Assembly (NCBI RefSeq): GCF_009733595.1
Contig: NZ_WOFH01000018.1
Coordinates: forward strand, 78,087-142,086
Direction: 5' to 3'
Length of the DNA: 64,000 nt
DNA from: Actinomadura litoris
GTDB taxonomy: Bacteria; Actinomycetota; Actinomycetes; Streptosporangiales; Streptosporangiaceae
Shown here: piece after piece, positions 9,616 through 19,736 of the stretch
Numbering within the stretch: the first letter of the stretch is position 1
Layout: each line of letters starts with the position of its first letter
The notes under the pieces: model-generated
What the model was told of the DNA's origin: nothing
The model's database searches: none
Seen by the model: only the letters and a program-made list of their open reading frames with translations
Program-made: the position numbers and the translations under genes

Positions 9616-10796
9616 GGTACCGGTGGGTCGTTCTCGGCATCGCCACCTTCGCCCAGGCCGCGTCCAGCTTCTTCGTGCAGGGCATCGGGGCGATGGGGAT
9701 CACGCTCCAGCGGGACCTGGACCTGAGCACCGCGCAGCTCGGGCTCCTGCTGTCGGCGGCCCAGTTCGCCCCGCTGATCGGGCTGGTGGTGGCGGGCGAG
9801 CTGCTGGACCGCTACAACGAGCGCTGGGTCGTCGGCGCGGGCGCGTGCGTGGTCGCGGCGGGGCTCGGCGCGGGCAGCCTCGCGCCGGGCTACGCGGCGC
9901 TGCTCGGCGTCCTGCTGGTCGTCGGCGCCGGTTACAGCACCGCCCAGCCCGGCGGCAGCAAGGCGGTGGCGTCCTGGTTCGATGCGTCCCAGCGCGGGCT
10001 GGCGATGGGGCTGCGCCAGGCCGGGCTGCCGCTGGGCGGCGCGCTCGCGGCCGCCGTCCTGCCCTTGGTCGCCGATGTCCACGGGTGGCGGACGGCGCTC
10101 GTGGTCGGCGGGTGCGTCGCGCTGGCGGGCGCCGCCGTCTTCATGGGCTTCTACCGGGCGCCGCCCCTGCCCGAGGCTCCCCGGGGCGAGAAGGTCACGC
10201 TGGCCGCGCGGGTGCGGATGCTGCGCGAACCGTCCATGGTGAAGATCATGCTGTCGGGGACGAGCCTGATCTCGGTGCAGAGCGGGATCCTCGTCCTGAC
10301 CGTGCTGTACCTCCACGACGTGACGGAGCTCGGCGCGGGCGCGGCGGCGCTCGTGCTCGTGGTGGCGCAGGGTGCGGGCGTGGCCGGACGGATCTGCATG
10401 GCGGCCTGGAGCGATCGCGTCGGGTCCGGGCGCTACGCGTCCGTGATGATCTGCATGGTCGCCGTGGTCGCGGGGATGGCGGCGCTGGCCACGCCGCTCG
10501 GACGGGCGGCGCCGACGGCCTGCCTCCTGTTCGTCTGGCTGGGATTCTTCGGATACGGCTGGTACGGCCCCTGGGTCGCCTACGTCGCCGAGTCGGCGCC
10601 GCCGGGCAAGACGGGCTTCGCGCTGGGGCTGGCCATGTCGGTGAACCAGATCGCGATCATCCTCGCGCCGCCCCTGCTGGGGCTGCTGAGGGACGCCACC
10701 GGCGGGTTCACGCCGGTGTGGGGCGTCCTCGCCGCGATGACCGGCGTCGCGCTGGCGGTCACGGCACGCGCGCAGCGCCGTCCGTGCGCCGTCTAG
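9612..10796 (+). CDS. MFS transporter
   Basis: A 394-residue membrane protein with about 12 predicted helices and a central cytoplasmic loop around residues 180-205. The loop 2-3 motif is GELLDRYNERWVVG, a variant of the MFS GxxxDRxGRR signature, and the equivalent second-half loop is AWSDRVGSGRYASV. The GTG start overlaps the acetyltransferase stop. The overall pattern resembles oxalate/formate-type or aromatic-acid MFS members, but the substrate cannot be read from the sequence. The neighbouring fahA/hmgA genes would fit an aromatic acid. Confidence 0.88.
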   Translation: MRYRWVVLGIATFAQAASSFFVQGIGAMGITLQRDLDLSTAQLGLLLSAAQFAPLIGLVVAGELLDRYNERWVVGAGACVVAAGLGAGSLAPGYAALLGVLLVVGAGYSTAQPGGSKAVASWFDASQRGLAMGLRQAGLPLGGALAAAVLPLVADVHGWRTALVVGGCVALAGAAVFMGFYRAPPLPEAPRGEKVTLAARVRMLREPSMVKIMLSGTSLISVQSGILVLTVLYLHDVTELGAGAAALVLVVAQGAGVAGRICMAAWSDRVGSGRYASVMICMVAVVAGMAALATPLGRAAPTACLLFVWLGFFGYGWYGPWVAYVAESAPPGKTGFALGLAMSVNQIAIILAPPLLGLLRDATGGFTPVWGVLAAMTGVALAVTARAQRRPCAV

Positions 10797-10874
10797 TCCA
10801 GGGCGCGCCCTGAACGACCTCGGCCGTCACGCGAAGCGATGCCGCGCCCGCCAGGGCGGTGGGCCGGGGCTTCA

Positions 10875-12092
10875 TCAGGCCGGCGTGGGGTGGACGGTCC
10901 CGGTGACCTCGCCGAGCGAGATCAGCGAGCCGGACGCGCCCGGCGCCTTCGCGCGGATCGTGACCGTGTCGCCGTCCTCCAGGAAGGTGCGCTTGGTGCC
11001 GTCGTCCAGTTCCAGGGGCTCGCGGCCGTTCCACGACAGTTCGAGGAGGCAGCCGCGCTGGTCCCGCTCGGGCCCGGAGACCGTCCCGGACGCGAACAGG
11101 TCGCCGGTGCGCAGCGGCGCGCCGTTCACCGTGGCGTGCGCGAGCTGCTGCGGCGACGTCCAGTACATCGACGCGAACGGCGGGCGGGACGCGACCTGCC
11201 CGTTGATCAGCACCTCCAGGTGCAGGTCGAGCCCCCACGGCTCCGCGCAGCGCAAGTAGGGGAGCGGGGCCGGGTCCTGGACGGGCGGGGTCACGCGCGC
11301 GGGCTCCAGCGCGGCCACCGGCACCACCCACGGCGAGATCGACGTCGCGAACGACTTGCTCAGGAAGGGGCCGAGCGGCTGCGACTCCCAGCTCTGCAGG
11401 TCGCGGGCGCTCCAGTCGTTCACCAGCACGAACCCGAACACGTGGTCGCGGAATGCCGAGGTCGGGACGCCGCGTCCGGCCGGGGAGGGCACCCCGGCGA
11501 CGAACCCGACCTCGGCCTCGAAGTCGAGGCGGAGCGAGGGCCCGAACACCGGCTCCGCCTCGCCGGGCGTCCTGCGCTGGCCGGCCGGGCGGATGATCGG
11601 CGTCCCGGACGGGTACACCGTGCCCGCCCGGCCGTGGTAGGCGACGGGCAGCCGCTTCCAGTTGGGCGTCAGCGAGTCGCTGTTGGGGCGGAAGATCCGG
11701 CCGACGTTCGTGGCGTGGTGCACGGAGGAGTAGAAGTCGGCGTAGTCGGCGACCTCGAAGGGCCGCAGCAGCTTGACGTCCGCGACCGGGATCAGGTGCG
11801 GCTCGACCCGGGGGCGGTGCGCCTCGTCGGTCAGCAGCTCGACGAGCCGGGCGCGGTTGGCCCGCCACGAGGCGGGGCCCGCCACCATGAAGGCGTTCAG
11901 CGACCCCGACGCGAAGCAGCGCCGGTCGTCGATCAGCCCGGCGGCCGACAGCCCGGCCAGGTCGAGTACGTGCTCCCCGATGGCGACGCCCACGCGGGGC
12001 AGCTCCCCCGGACGCGAGAACACCCCGTAGGGCAGGTTCTCGACCCCGAAGCCGCCTTCCTCGCTGACCTCAACCCACGAAACGGTCGTCAT
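10875..12092 (-). CDS. fahA: Fumarylacetoacetase
   Basis: A 405-residue enzyme of the last step of the homogentisate pathway, splitting fumarylacetoacetate into fumarate and acetoacetate. The short N-terminal SH3-like domain (FGVENLPYGVFS, about residues 13-24) precedes the catalytic FAH domain. That domain has the metal-site segment DFEAEVGFV, VLVNDWSARDLQSWE, GPFLSKSFATSISPWVV and the C-terminal GDLFASGTVSGP. The start is ATG 12092, where the family N terminus begins; 29 upstream residues are unlike the family. It works with hmgA encoded 1.4 kb away. No maleylacetoacetate isomerase is seen nearby. Confidence 0.96.
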   Translation of the reverse strand: MTTVSWVEVSEEGGFGVENLPYGVFSRPGELPRVGVAIGEHVLDLAGLSAAGLIDDRRCFASGSLNAFMVAGPASWRANRARLVELLTDEAHRPRVEPHLIPVADVKLLRPFEVADYADFYSSVHHATNVGRIFRPNSDSLTPNWKRLPVAYHGRAGTVYPSGTPIIRPAGQRRTPGEAEPVFGPSLRLDFEAEVGFVAGVPSPAGRGVPTSAFRDHVFGFVLVNDWSARDLQSWESQPLGPFLSKSFATSISPWVVPVAALEPARVTPPVQDPAPLPYLRCAEPWGLDLHLEVLINGQVASRPPFASMYWTSPQQLAHATVNGAPLRTGDLFASGTVSGPERDQRGCLLELSWNGREPLELDDGTKRTFLEDGDTVTIRAKAPGASGSLISLGEVTGTVHPTPA

Positions 12093-12209
12093 GGAGAGGT
12101 ACCTTCCCCCGCGCCCGGGCATCTGATCTGACCGGGAGCCTCCGGATCCGTCCGGGACCGGCCGACAGTACAGCCACAAAGGCCGGTAAAAGCCGCGAAA
12201 GGCGCGCGG

Positions 12210-13268
12210 CTACTCGGCGGGCGGGACGGGGGAGCTGCGGAAGCTGCCGGACGGCGGCGGGTTCCAGGTCAGGATCGGGAGGTCGTCGGACTCCTCGCCG
12301 TCGGAGCCGGCGGCTGGGTCGGCGGCTGGGTCGGCGGCTGGGTCGGCGGCGCGGCGGGTGTCCCGGTCGTCGGCGGCGTCCGGGTCCTCGGCGCGGTCGG
12401 CGGGCGGACCGTCGTGCTCCTCGCCGTCCGCCGCGTGGGTGCCCGAAGGACGCGGCGGGGGCATGACCAGGTCGGGACGGGTCGTGCGGGTCGACCTCGG
12501 CTCCCGGGCCGGGGGCTTGGCGGGGTCCCGCACCAGCTCGACGTCGGTGGGGAGCGTGGCGGGCGGGCCGATCGCGAGCGGGCCGAGGCCGGGGATGTGG
12601 TCGACCTCGGGGGCGGGCTCGGGCGGCGTCTCCGGCGCGGCGGGCGCCCGGAGTTCGGGCGGTGCCTCCGGCTCGGGCCGGGTTTCGAGTTCCGGCCGCG
12701 CCTCGGGTTCGGGGGGCGCCTCCAGTTCGGGGCGGGCCTCGGGGACCGGAGCGGGCTCGATGACCTTGACGTGGCCGCGCTGGCCCTCCACGGGCTCCGG
12801 CTCCCCGGCGGCCGGGCGGGCCGTCCTGATCTGCTTGAACATCGTCAGCCAGAGCCAGAGCGCGATCACCAGGATGGCGTGCGGCGCCACCGCCACGCCC
12901 ACCCGCAGCGGGTCGCCCGAGAGGTCGTCGAAGCCGCGCAGCGAGTGCTGGACGGAGATCGCCGCGACCCCCGCGACCAGCACGAGCAGCAGCGTCCAGC
13001 GCAGCAGCCGCGTCCACCAGCGCGCGTTCCGGGTGATGACCAGCGACAGGATCGTCAGCGCGGTGAGCGCGTCGGCCATCGCGGGGTAGATCGGCGCCCA
13101 GCGGCGGCTCGCGCGTCCCTCGATCGCGAGGTCGCGCAGCAGGTCGTAGGTCAGCACGTAGGCGCCGCCCGCGAGCGCGGCGACGACGAGGCCGGCGGTC
13201 GCGGTGAGCAGCCGCCGCTGCACCGGCGTGTAGCGGGGAGCGCCGGGGCGGGTGGGATCAGATGGCAT
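12210..13268 (-). CDS. DUF2637 membrane protein with acidic Pro-rich tail
   Basis: A 352-residue protein. Four hydrophobic helices fill about residues 18-155 (LLTATAGLVVAALAGGAYVL, ALTALTILSLVI, LLLVLVAGVAAISV and ILVIALWLWLTMF), the DUF2637 arrangement found in actinomycete Spd-like and other proteins. A ~200-residue cytoplasmic tail follows. It is very rich in Pro, Glu and Ala, with repeated PEARPELE-type units, and then Asp-rich with a DPAA repeat. Some DUF2637 proteins belong to mycelial plasmid-transfer loci, but no transfer genes are seen here. It lies between the two homogentisate genes. Confidence 0.75.
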   Translation of the reverse strand: MPSDPTRPGAPRYTPVQRRLLTATAGLVVAALAGGAYVLTYDLLRDLAIEGRASRRWAPIYPAMADALTALTILSLVITRNARWWTRLLRWTLLLVLVAGVAAISVQHSLRGFDDLSGDPLRVGVAVAPHAILVIALWLWLTMFKQIRTARPAAGEPEPVEGQRGHVKVIEPAPVPEARPELEAPPEPEARPELETRPEPEAPPELRAPAAPETPPEPAPEVDHIPGLGPLAIGPPATLPTDVELVRDPAKPPAREPRSTRTTRPDLVMPPPRPSGTHAADGEEHDGPPADRAEDPDAADDRDTRRAADPAADPAADPAAGSDGEESDDLPILTWNPPPSGSFRSSPVPPAE

Positions 13269-13492
13269 GGTTCTCGTTCCGGGGAGGGACGCGTGAGGGG
13301 ACTCCAAGGTCGTCCCCACAGCGAGATTAGCCAGCCCCGAGGGCGGTTGACCCTGACTTCAACGCGATCAACGTCGTCATGTGCGCGTTAAGGGTAGAGA
13401 CGTACGGTATGGAGGCAAGGGGTGGGTGACCCGGACCGCCGTACGGAGACCGGCGGGAGCCCGGATCGGCGACGTCCCGGGAGGAGGCGACG

Positions 13493-14677
13493 ATGCCGTA
13501 CTACAGGGTCGTGGGGGAGATCCCGCGCAAGCGCCACGTGCAGTTCCGCCGACCGGACGGCGGCCTGTACGCGGAGGAGCTGATGGGCGAGGAGGGATTC
13601 TCGTCCGATTCGAGCCTGCTGTACCACCGGCACGCCCCGACGGCGATCACCAGGAGCGAGGGCGTGCTGTCCGCCGAGGCGGAGCCGGCGCCGAACCATC
13701 CGCTGCGGCCGCGCGCCTACCGCACCCAGGACCTCCCTGAGGGAGACGACCTCGTCCTCGGCCGCCAGGTGCTGTTCGGCAACGAGGACGTACGGATCTC
13801 GTTCGCCGCGACCGCGGGCGCGGGCGGCCCGAGCGAGCTGTACCGCGATTCCGTTGGGGCGGAGGTCGTGTTCCTCCAGACCGGGCGCGCCCGGGTGGAG
13901 ACGATGTACGGCGCGCTCGACGTGTCCGAGGGCGACTATGTGGTCATTCCGACCGGGACGATCCACCGCTGGATACCGGAGGGGCCGGTGAAGGCCCTCG
14001 TGGTCGAGGCCCGGGGGCACGTCCGGCCGCCGGGGCGCTACCTGTCGCGGTACGGGCAGTTCCTGGAGCACGCCCCCTACAGCGAGCGCGACCTGCGCGG
14101 GCCGCTGGAGCCGGTGCTGGTGGAGGGCGGGGAGGTGCCGGTCCTCGTCCGCACCCGGGACGGCCTGTCGCGGCTGACCTACCTCCACCACCCGTTCGAC
14201 GTGGTCGGCTGGGACGGCTGCCTCTACCCCTACGCCTTCGCCATCGCCGACTTCGAGCCGATCGTGAAGCGGACGCACGCTCCGCCGCCCGTCCACCAGA
14301 CGTTCGAGGGCCCCGGGTTCGTGATCTGCTCGTTCTGCCCGAGGCCGCTGGACTTCGACGATGATGCGGTGCCGATCCCGTACAACCACCACAATGTGGA
14401 TAGCGACGAGATGATGTTCTATGTGGGCGGTGACTACTCCGCGCGCAAGGGTTCGGGCATCGGTATCGGGTCGATCTCCCTGCATCCGTCCGGCTTCACG
14501 CATGGGCCGCAGCCGGGTGCGGTGGAGGCGGTGGTCGAGGGGGTGCGGCAGGGGCATGGCACCTCGACCGAGCTGGCCGTCATGATCGACACCTTCCGCC
14601 CGCTGCGGCTCGGCGCGGCGGCGCGGCGCTGCGAGGATCCCGAGTACGCGTGGACGTGGGCGCGCGCCGCCGGATGA
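13493..14677 (+). CDS. hmgA: Homogentisate 1,2-dioxygenase
   Basis: A 394-residue non-heme iron enzyme that opens the ring of homogentisate to maleylacetoacetate in tyrosine/phenylalanine breakdown. The cupin core has all three iron ligands at the expected spacing: His300 and Glu306 in NHHNVDSDEMMFY, and His337 in GFTHGPQPG. The ribosome site GGGAGGAGG lies just upstream of the ATG. It is divergent from the DUF2637 gene. In the 225-bp gap, TTGACC at 13348 and TACGGT near 13405 are possible promoter parts, but spacing is too long to call. It is shorter than the ~440-residue eukaryotic enzyme, as is usual for the actinobacterial form. Confidence 0.95.
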   Translation: MPYYRVVGEIPRKRHVQFRRPDGGLYAEELMGEEGFSSDSSLLYHRHAPTAITRSEGVLSAEAEPAPNHPLRPRAYRTQDLPEGDDLVLGRQVLFGNEDVRISFAATAGAGGPSELYRDSVGAEVVFLQTGRARVETMYGALDVSEGDYVVIPTGTIHRWIPEGPVKALVVEARGHVRPPGRYLSRYGQFLEHAPYSERDLRGPLEPVLVEGGEVPVLVRTRDGLSRLTYLHHPFDVVGWDGCLYPYAFAIADFEPIVKRTHAPPPVHQTFEGPGFVICSFCPRPLDFDDDAVPIPYNHHNVDSDEMMFYVGGDYSARKGSGIGIGSISLHPSGFTHGPQPGAVEAVVEGVRQGHGTSTELAVMIDTFRPLRLGAAARRCEDPEYAWTWARAAG

Positions 14678-14690
14678 GGCGCGCGACCGG

Positions 14691-15485
14691 ATGAGACGAG
14701 ACGACACGGAGCCACCAGGGGTGGGAAGAGACGACGACGAGCGGGCGGACGCGGAGGAGCGGCTCGGGGAGTTCGAGCGGGCCTTCGACGGCAGGGGCGG
14801 TTACCGGCGCGCCGTGGGGTGGCTGGTCCTGCTGGGCGCGGCGGTGGTGATGCTCCTCGCGGCGGCGATCGTGTTCACGGCCGCGGGGCTGTGGCGGCTC
14901 GGGGTGCCGGCGGCGCTGCTGGCGGCGGCCTGCGCGTTCGTCGCCGCGCCGGTCGCCAGGGGCGCGGCGCTGCGGCACGGGAACCGGGTGGTGAGCCTGT
15001 TCGGCGGCGGTCTGGCGGTGAGCGGCGGGCCGGAGGGCGAAGCCTCCTACACCTGGGACGATCTGGTCTCGGTCACGCTCGCCGGGGTCCGGCGGGGGCG
15101 GCGGACGCGGTGGCGGCTCACGCTCCTCGCCGAGGACGGCCGCGTCCTGCGGTTCGGGGAGGAGCTGCCGGACGTCTCCGCCCTCGGTGAGGCGGTGGCG
15201 GCGGAGGCGGCGTCCCGCCAGGTCCCGCGCCATCTGGCGGCGGTGAAGGCGGGCGAGGAGGTGTGCCTCGGCCCGTTCACCGTGGACCTGGAGGGCGTCG
15301 GCAAGGAGGGCGAGCGGCTGCCGTGGCACGCCGTCCGGGACGTGGTGATCGAGAACGGCGTGGTCGCGGTGCGGACGCGCGGCGAGCGGACGGCCCTGGC
15401 CGCGATCGCGGGCCACATGCCGGACGCGCTGGTGTTCACCGCCCTGTGCTCGCAGGTCAAGGCGCTGAACGAGGGCCATCGCTAG
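14691..15485 (+). CDS. Two-helix membrane protein, unknown
   Basis: A 264-residue protein with an acidic N terminus and two transmembrane helices (about residues 43-66 and 71-89). A soluble C-terminal domain of ~165 residues follows; two similar blocks (SYTWDDLVSVTLAG and LPWHAVRDVVIENG) look like a duplicated pleckstrin- or bPH-like strand pattern. I do not recognise a function. It begins 14 nt after hmgA and may be co-transcribed with it, though a regulatory link to homogentisate is not obvious. A small hairpin (AGTTTT/AAAACT) lies at 15484-15500, over and just after its stop. Confidence 0.7.
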   Translation: MRRDDTEPPGVGRDDDERADAEERLGEFERAFDGRGGYRRAVGWLVLLGAAVVMLLAAAIVFTAAGLWRLGVPAALLAAACAFVAAPVARGAALRHGNRVVSLFGGGLAVSGGPEGEASYTWDDLVSVTLAGVRRGRRTRWRLTLLAEDGRVLRFGEELPDVSALGEAVAAEAASRQVPRHLAAVKAGEEVCLGPFTVDLEGVGKEGERLPWHAVRDVVIENGVVAVRTRGERTALAAIAGHMPDALVFTALCSQVKALNEGHR

Positions 15486-15647
15486 TTTTTCGGGAAAACT
15501 TCGCGGGGGACGTCGAGAACGGCCGGACGGCTCCGATCCCCAGGTGCGCCCCGGCCGTCCGGGACGACATCGTCCGGCCCGGCCCGTCCGGGCGGCCCCT
15601 CGGGGCGCCGGGCGACGCCTGAACACATGGGAATCGAAGGAGACGAC

Positions 15648-16013
15648 GTGAAGTACATGCTGCTGATCTTCAACCGGCCCGGGTTCGTCGAGGAACTGAC
15701 CGAGACCGAGCGCCAGGAGCTGTTCGCCGAGGTCGACTCGATCATGAAGGAGCTGGACGACCGGGGCGAGTGGGTCGGCGGGGAGGGGCTGGCCGACCCG
15801 TCGCAGACCAAGGTCGTCCGGGAGCGGGACGGGCTGCCCGCCGTGACCGACGGGCCGTTCCTGGAGGCCAAGGAGCACCTCGCCGGATACCTCACCGTCG
15901 ACACCGAGACGCTGGAGCGGGCCGTCGAGATCGCCTCGCGGTGGCCGGACGTCCGGTACGGCGGGCGCATGGAGGTGCGGGCCGTCATGGAAGCCGCCGG
16001 GACGGAGATGTGA
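15648..16013 (+). CDS. YCII/DGPF-domain protein, partner of ECF42 sigma factor
   Basis: A 121-residue protein of the YCII-related (DGPF) family. MKYMLLIFNRPGF is the typical N terminus, and AVTDGPFLEAKEHLAGYLTVD contains the DGPF signature. The GTG at 15648 is preferred over the ATG at 15627 because GGAG lies about 7 nt upstream and the family starts MKYM. Its stop overlaps the GTG of the sigma factor gene. DGPF genes nearly always accompany ECF42 sigma factors and are often their targets. The biochemical role is not established. Confidence 0.9.
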   Translation: MKYMLLIFNRPGFVEELTETERQELFAEVDSIMKELDDRGEWVGGEGLADPSQTKVVRERDGLPAVTDGPFLEAKEHLAGYLTVDTETLERAVEIASRWPDVRYGGRMEVRAVMEAAGTEM

Positions 16014-17260
16014 CCGATCCGCTGGGCGTCGAGGACCTGCTGCGCGAGCTGGCGCCGCAGGTCCTGGGCGTGCTCGTCCGGCGGCACGGCGCGTTCGACG
16101 CCTGCGAGGACGCCGTGCAGGAGGCGCTGCTCGCCGCCGCCCTCCAGTGGCCGGAGGAGGGCGTGCCGGAGAAGCCGCGCGGCTGGCTGCTGACCGTCGC
16201 GACCCGGCGGCTCACCGACCAGTGGCGCAGCGAGAGCGCGCGCCGCGACCGCGAGGCGGCGGTCGCCGCGTGGGACCCGGCCGCCTCCTCCAGCGGGCCC
16301 GAGCCGGGCGAGGACCAGCCCGGCGACCGCGACGACACGCTGACGCTGCTGTTCCTGTGCTGCCACCCCGCGCTGTCCCCGCCCTCGCAGGTGGCGCTGA
16401 CGCTCCGCGCCGTCGGCGGCCTGACCACCGGGCAGATCGCCCGCGCGTTCCTGGTGCCCGAGACGACGATGGGCCAGCGGATCAGCCGGGCCAAGCAGAA
16501 GATCAAGTCGACCGGCGCGCGGTTCGGCATGCCGCCCGCCGGGGAGCGCGCGGAGCGGCTGCGGGCCGTCCTGCACGTCCTCTACCTGATCTTCAACGAG
16601 GGTTACACGGCCTCCAGCGGGCCCGACCTGCACCGCGCCGACCTCACCGCCGAGGCGATCCGGCTGACCCGCGCCCTGCACGCGCTGCTGGACGGCGACG
16701 GCGAGGTCGCCGGCCTGCTCGCGCTGATGCTGCTGACCGACGCCCGCCGCGCCGCGCGGACCGGGCCCGGCGGCCTGCTGATCCCGCTCACCGAGCAGGA
16801 CCGGACGCGCTGGGACGCCGCCGCCATCGCCGAGGGCACCGCGCTGATCACCGACGCCCTCACCTGGTCGCCGCCGGGCCCGTACCAGTTGCAGGCCGCG
16901 ATCGCCGCCGTGCACGCGGAGGCGGCGCGTCCGCAGGACACCGACTGGCCGCAGATCCTCTCGCTCTACCGGCTGCTCACCCGCGTCGCGCCCAACCCCA
17001 TGGTCACGCTGAACGAGGCGGTGGCGCTGGCGATGGTGCGCGGCCCGCGCGCCGGCCTCGACCTGCTGGCGACCCTGGACGGCGACGAGCGCGTGTCCGG
17101 CCACCACCGGCTCGACGCCGTCCGCGCCCACCTGCTGGAGAAGGCCGGTGACACCGGCGCGGCGCGCGAGGCGTACCGGGCCGCCGCGCGCGCGACCACG
17201 AGCCTGCCCGAGAAGCGCTATCTGGAGTCCCGCGCCGCGGGCCTGAACGGAACGGATTGA
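16010..17260 (+). CDS. ECF42-type RNA polymerase sigma factor
   Basis: A 416-residue protein, twice the size of an ordinary ECF sigma factor. Region 2 is recognisable (DACEDAVQEALLAAALQWP, then PRGWLLTVATRRLTDQWRS), followed by region 4 (GLTTGQIARAFLVPETTMGQRISRAKQKI). A C-terminal TPR-like extension of about 220 residues includes VLYLIFNEGY and LYRLLTRVAPNPMVTLNEAVA, the ECF42 hallmark. The extension, rather than an anti-sigma factor, is thought to control activity. It is translationally coupled to the DGPF gene by a GTGA overlap, and a hydrolase gene follows within 3 nt. A CGTCGA at 15511 upstream of the operon resembles the proposed ECF42 -35 element. Confidence 0.93.
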   Translation: MTDPLGVEDLLRELAPQVLGVLVRRHGAFDACEDAVQEALLAAALQWPEEGVPEKPRGWLLTVATRRLTDQWRSESARRDREAAVAAWDPAASSSGPEPGEDQPGDRDDTLTLLFLCCHPALSPPSQVALTLRAVGGLTTGQIARAFLVPETTMGQRISRAKQKIKSTGARFGMPPAGERAERLRAVLHVLYLIFNEGYTASSGPDLHRADLTAEAIRLTRALHALLDGDGEVAGLLALMLLTDARRAARTGPGGLLIPLTEQDRTRWDAAAIAEGTALITDALTWSPPGPYQLQAAIAAVHAEAARPQDTDWPQILSLYRLLTRVAPNPMVTLNEAVALAMVRGPRAGLDLLATLDGDERVSGHHRLDAVRAHLLEKAGDTGAAREAYRAAARATTSLPEKRYLESRAAGLNGTD

Positions 17261-17262
17261 TC

Positions 17263-18126
17263 ATGGACGTGCGCACGCTGAAGGTCCCCGGCGCCACCCT
17301 GCACTACGAGGTGCGCGGCGCCGGGCCCGTCCTCCTGCTCATCTGCGGAGGCATCTACGACGCCGCCGGCTACGCGGGCCTCGCCGGGCTGCTCGCCGAC
17401 CGGTACACGGTCGTCACCTACGACCGGCGCGGCAACTCGCGCAGCCCGCTGGACGGCCCCCCGGAGCCGCAGCGCGTCGAGGACCACGTGGACGACGCGT
17501 CCCGCGTCCTCCGCGAGGTCGGGGGCGGGCCCGCCCACGTCTTCGGCAACAGCGCGGGCGCGACGATCGCGCTCGGACTGGCCGCGCGGCACCCGGAGCA
17601 GGTCCGGACGGTGGTCGCGCACGAGCCGCCGTTCTTCACGCTGCTGCCGGACGCCCCGCACTGGCGGTCGGTCGTCCACGAGGTCAAGGACGTCTTCGCG
17701 GAGAGCGGCGCGGACGCCGCCATGGCCAGGTTCGGCGCGCTGACGAGCGGGGAGGGCGACGACACCGCACCCCCGGAGGAGGCCGCGCCCCTGGAGGAGG
17801 CCGGGCCCCCGCAGGATCTCGACGCGGAGACGCTGGAGATGTTCGCGCGCTTCCAGAAGAACGCCGACTTCTTCTTCCCCTACGAGGTGTCGACGTTCGC
17901 CCGCGCCTCGCTGGACGAGGCGGCGCTGCGCTCGTCCGGCGTGCGGATCGTGCTCGTCGCGGGGGAGGCGTCGGAGGGGCAGCCCGCCCACCGGGCCGCG
18001 CACATCGCCGCCGAGCGCCTCGGGACGCGGGCCGAGACCTGGCCGGGCGACCACGGCGGCTTCGGAACCGAGGCCGAGGCGTTCGCGACCAGGCTGAACG
18101 CCCTGTTCGCCCCGGCGGGCGGCTGA
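17263..18126 (+). CDS. Alpha/beta hydrolase
   Basis: A 287-residue protein with the alpha/beta-hydrolase fold. The oxyanion-hole region is LLLICGGIYD, the nucleophile elbow is GNSAG with Ser97, and a late GDHGGF supplies the likely catalytic His. A Pro/Glu-rich insert (about residues 165-185) lies in the cap region. The substrate is unknown. It begins right after the ECF42 gene and is probably the third gene of that operon, so it may be an effector or target of the sigma factor. A TTG at 17257 overlapping the sigma stop is an alternative start two codons earlier. Confidence 0.88.
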   Translation: MDVRTLKVPGATLHYEVRGAGPVLLLICGGIYDAAGYAGLAGLLADRYTVVTYDRRGNSRSPLDGPPEPQRVEDHVDDASRVLREVGGGPAHVFGNSAGATIALGLAARHPEQVRTVVAHEPPFFTLLPDAPHWRSVVHEVKDVFAESGADAAMARFGALTSGEGDDTAPPEEAAPLEEAGPPQDLDAETLEMFARFQKNADFFFPYEVSTFARASLDEAALRSSGVRIVLVAGEASEGQPAHRAAHIAAERLGTRAETWPGDHGGFGTEAEAFATRLNALFAPAGG

Positions 18127-18178
18127 GCGCGTTCCAGGAGCATGCCGCAGAGCGCCCCGCGGGCCCGCGGTCATCCAA

Positions 18179-18184
18179 TAACCT
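18179..18184 (+). promoter_or_regulatory. -10 element for leaderless cysS message
   Basis: TAACCT lies 6 nt before the GTG start of cysS. No ribosome site is visible, so the transcript probably begins at the start codon. No good -35 is seen. Confidence 0.5.
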
Positions 18185-18190
18185 GGCTTT

Positions 18191-19588
<1,398 letters not shown>

Positions 19589-19597
19589 CGTCCCGGG

Positions 19598-19625
19598 CCC
19601 GGCACGGTGCGCGAGGCGTGCCGGG
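19598..19625 (+). terminator. Hairpin after cysS
   Basis: CCCGGCACG (19598-19606) pairs perfectly with CGTGCCGGG (19617-19625) around a 10-nt loop, 10 nt after the cysS stop. There is no clear U-run. Confidence 0.65.
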
Positions 19626-19736
19626 TCACGGGTAAAATCGGACGGTCGAGGGCGTGAGCACAGGTGCCGCCCCGGAATCTGGGTCGCCCCGCCACGAGGG
19701 CGAGCGAGCAGCGATCGTCGCGAGGGGCGTACCAGC

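Noticed and set aside
12300..12345. GGCTGGGTCGGC repeats as a regulatory tandem array
   Set aside because: They encode the in-frame Asp-Pro-Ala-Ala repeats of the DUF2637 tail and need no separate explanation.
15482..17131. 549-codon minus-strand open frame opposite the ECF42 sigma gene
   Set aside because: Shadow of a well-supported sigma factor; composition is typical of antisense GC-rich frames.
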